Shown piece by piece: positions 63,614 through 64,000 of a stretch of DNA of 64,000 nt. The position numbers were made by a program, and so were the translations under genes. The stretch is from contig CAVRGR010000004.1 in assembly GCA_963720775.1 (NCBI GenBank), positions 103,986 to 167,985 on the forward strand. Direction: 5' to 3'. The DNA comes from JAENVT01 sp963720775 (GTDB lineage Bacteria > Actinomycetota > Acidimicrobiia > Acidimicrobiales > Ilumatobacteraceae). The notes beneath the pieces were generated by a model. That model did not search any database and was not told where the DNA came from. It saw only the letters and a list, made by a program, of their open reading frames with translations. The first letter of the stretch is position 1, and the number at the start of each line of letters is the position of its first letter.

Positions 63614-63998
63614 GGGGCTGACAGGTTTCGACATCAGTTTCTCTGGGCGAGCGTGCGACCCGAGTTGCTCAGACTCGCTAAACGGGGCAACCAAAAGAAT
63701 TGCCAACGAGCAGTTCGCTCTCGCCGCCTGATCTTTAGGTGAGTGAAGAGACATCGTGACCAGAAATGGCGCACGGGGCCGATCCACCGCTGCCCGGCAA
63801 CAGAAGCGGGGGATGACGGCGAGAAAGACCGCTGGCCGCAGGAAAGTCTGCTGACACTCGGCAAAGACCGAGCGTGGACCGCCGCTTGCGACGGTCAGCC
63901 GACCCGCCGGTCTCGCTGCGTCAGCGAGTGAGTCGGGAATGGTCGTAGCACGGACGTTCACTGCCTGATGGACGGGGGTTCGATTCCCCCCAGCTCCA
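63614..63998 (+). ncRNA. ssrA: tmRNA (SsrA)
   Basis: The 5' end GGGGCTGACAGGTTTCGAC and the 3' end GGGTTCGATTCCCCCCAGCTCCA are the tmRNA tRNA-like domain. GGGGCTG pairs with CAGCTCC (one G-U), and the T-arm GGGGG/CCCCC with TTCGATT is intact. The tag reading frame is 63687-63731: GCA ACC AAA AGA ATT GCC AAC GAG CAG TTC GCT CTC GCC GCC TGA, giving ATKRIANEQFALAA, with the ALAA end recognised by ClpXP/ClpA-type proteases. CCA is not encoded. The gene ends two bases before the window edge. Confidence 0.93.
63687..63731 (+). other. tmRNA proteolysis-tag reading frame
   Basis: 14 codons plus TGA encode ATKRIANEQFALAA. The FALAA end is shared with known actinobacterial tags. The resume codon is assumed to be the GCA at 63687-63689; only that boundary is uncertain. 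Confidence 0.8.
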
Positions 63999-64000
63999 CT

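Overview
The window is a gene-dense, GC-rich bacterial chromosome segment with housekeeping content throughout. It suggests an actinobacterium (Actinomycetota), most likely of the class Acidimicrobiia. Supporting content: a Kgd-type fused 2-oxoglutarate decarboxylase/dehydrogenase, NucS (actinobacterial/archaeal mismatch endonuclease), two F420-type luciferase-like oxidoreductases, a CysM/Mec sulfur pair, a SufR-like regulator, leaderless promoters, and secreted proteins with Thr/Ser linkers and sortase-linked beta repeats. The class is inferred from gene content, since no rRNA is present.

Layout. 0-8 kb: LLM oxidoreductase end, galactokinase, SMP-30 lactonase, PH/SHOCT membrane protein, UvrD-like helicase, exonuclease III, a NYN-S1 RNA-binding nuclease candidate and a HAD hydrolase. 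8-18.9 kb: a TetR-controlled VOC/TetR/DUF1905 operon with a palindromic operator, an MBL lactonase-like enzyme, kgd, a cupredoxin lipoprotein, a PuuD-like membrane protein, ettA and cysQ. 18.9-28.2 kb: a duplicated-domain membrane protein, MFS transporter, UbiB-type kinase, methyltransferase, nucS, trpB2 and manA. 28.2-42.2 kb: a long minus-strand block comM-dprA-xerC-sigma-M23-rpsB-tsf-pyrH-frr-cdsA-dxr-rseP-ispG-phosphorylase. As I recall, this order closely follows the Mycobacterium tuberculosis Rv2868c-Rv2897c region. It combines translation factors, isoprenoid precursor synthesis (dxr, ispG), phospholipid synthesis and intramembrane proteolysis.

42.3-51.2 kb: clpP, two unusual PLP fold-type II enzymes divergent from a SufR-like Fe-S regulator, a HerA-type ATPase, a VapBC pair and an HNH remnant running into a tRNA. 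That tRNA has a UAG (Leu) anticodon but no long variable arm. 51.3-60 kb: LLM oxidoreductase, D-threonine-aldolase-like enzyme, murI-rph-rdgB, EamA transporter, a secreted sortase with three beta repeats, cysM, a JAMM peptidase and smpB. 59.8-64 kb: M14 peptidase, an 873-residue secreted lytic-transglycosylase-like protein and a complete tmRNA (ssrA), the RNA partner of smpB, ending two bases before the window edge.

Two cross-cutting patterns stand out. First, nine single-base insertions, and no deletions, break seven otherwise intact genes between 20.5 and 55.6 kb. Their contexts are unrelated, so consensus errors are the simplest explanation; the affected genes are annotated as whole genes with marked frameshifts. 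Second, several genes without a Shine-Dalgarno sequence have a TANNNT hexamer starting exactly 12 nt before the start codon, as expected for leaderless mRNAs. No stretch over 300 bases lacks a gene; no rRNA, CRISPR array, insertion sequence or replication origin was seen.
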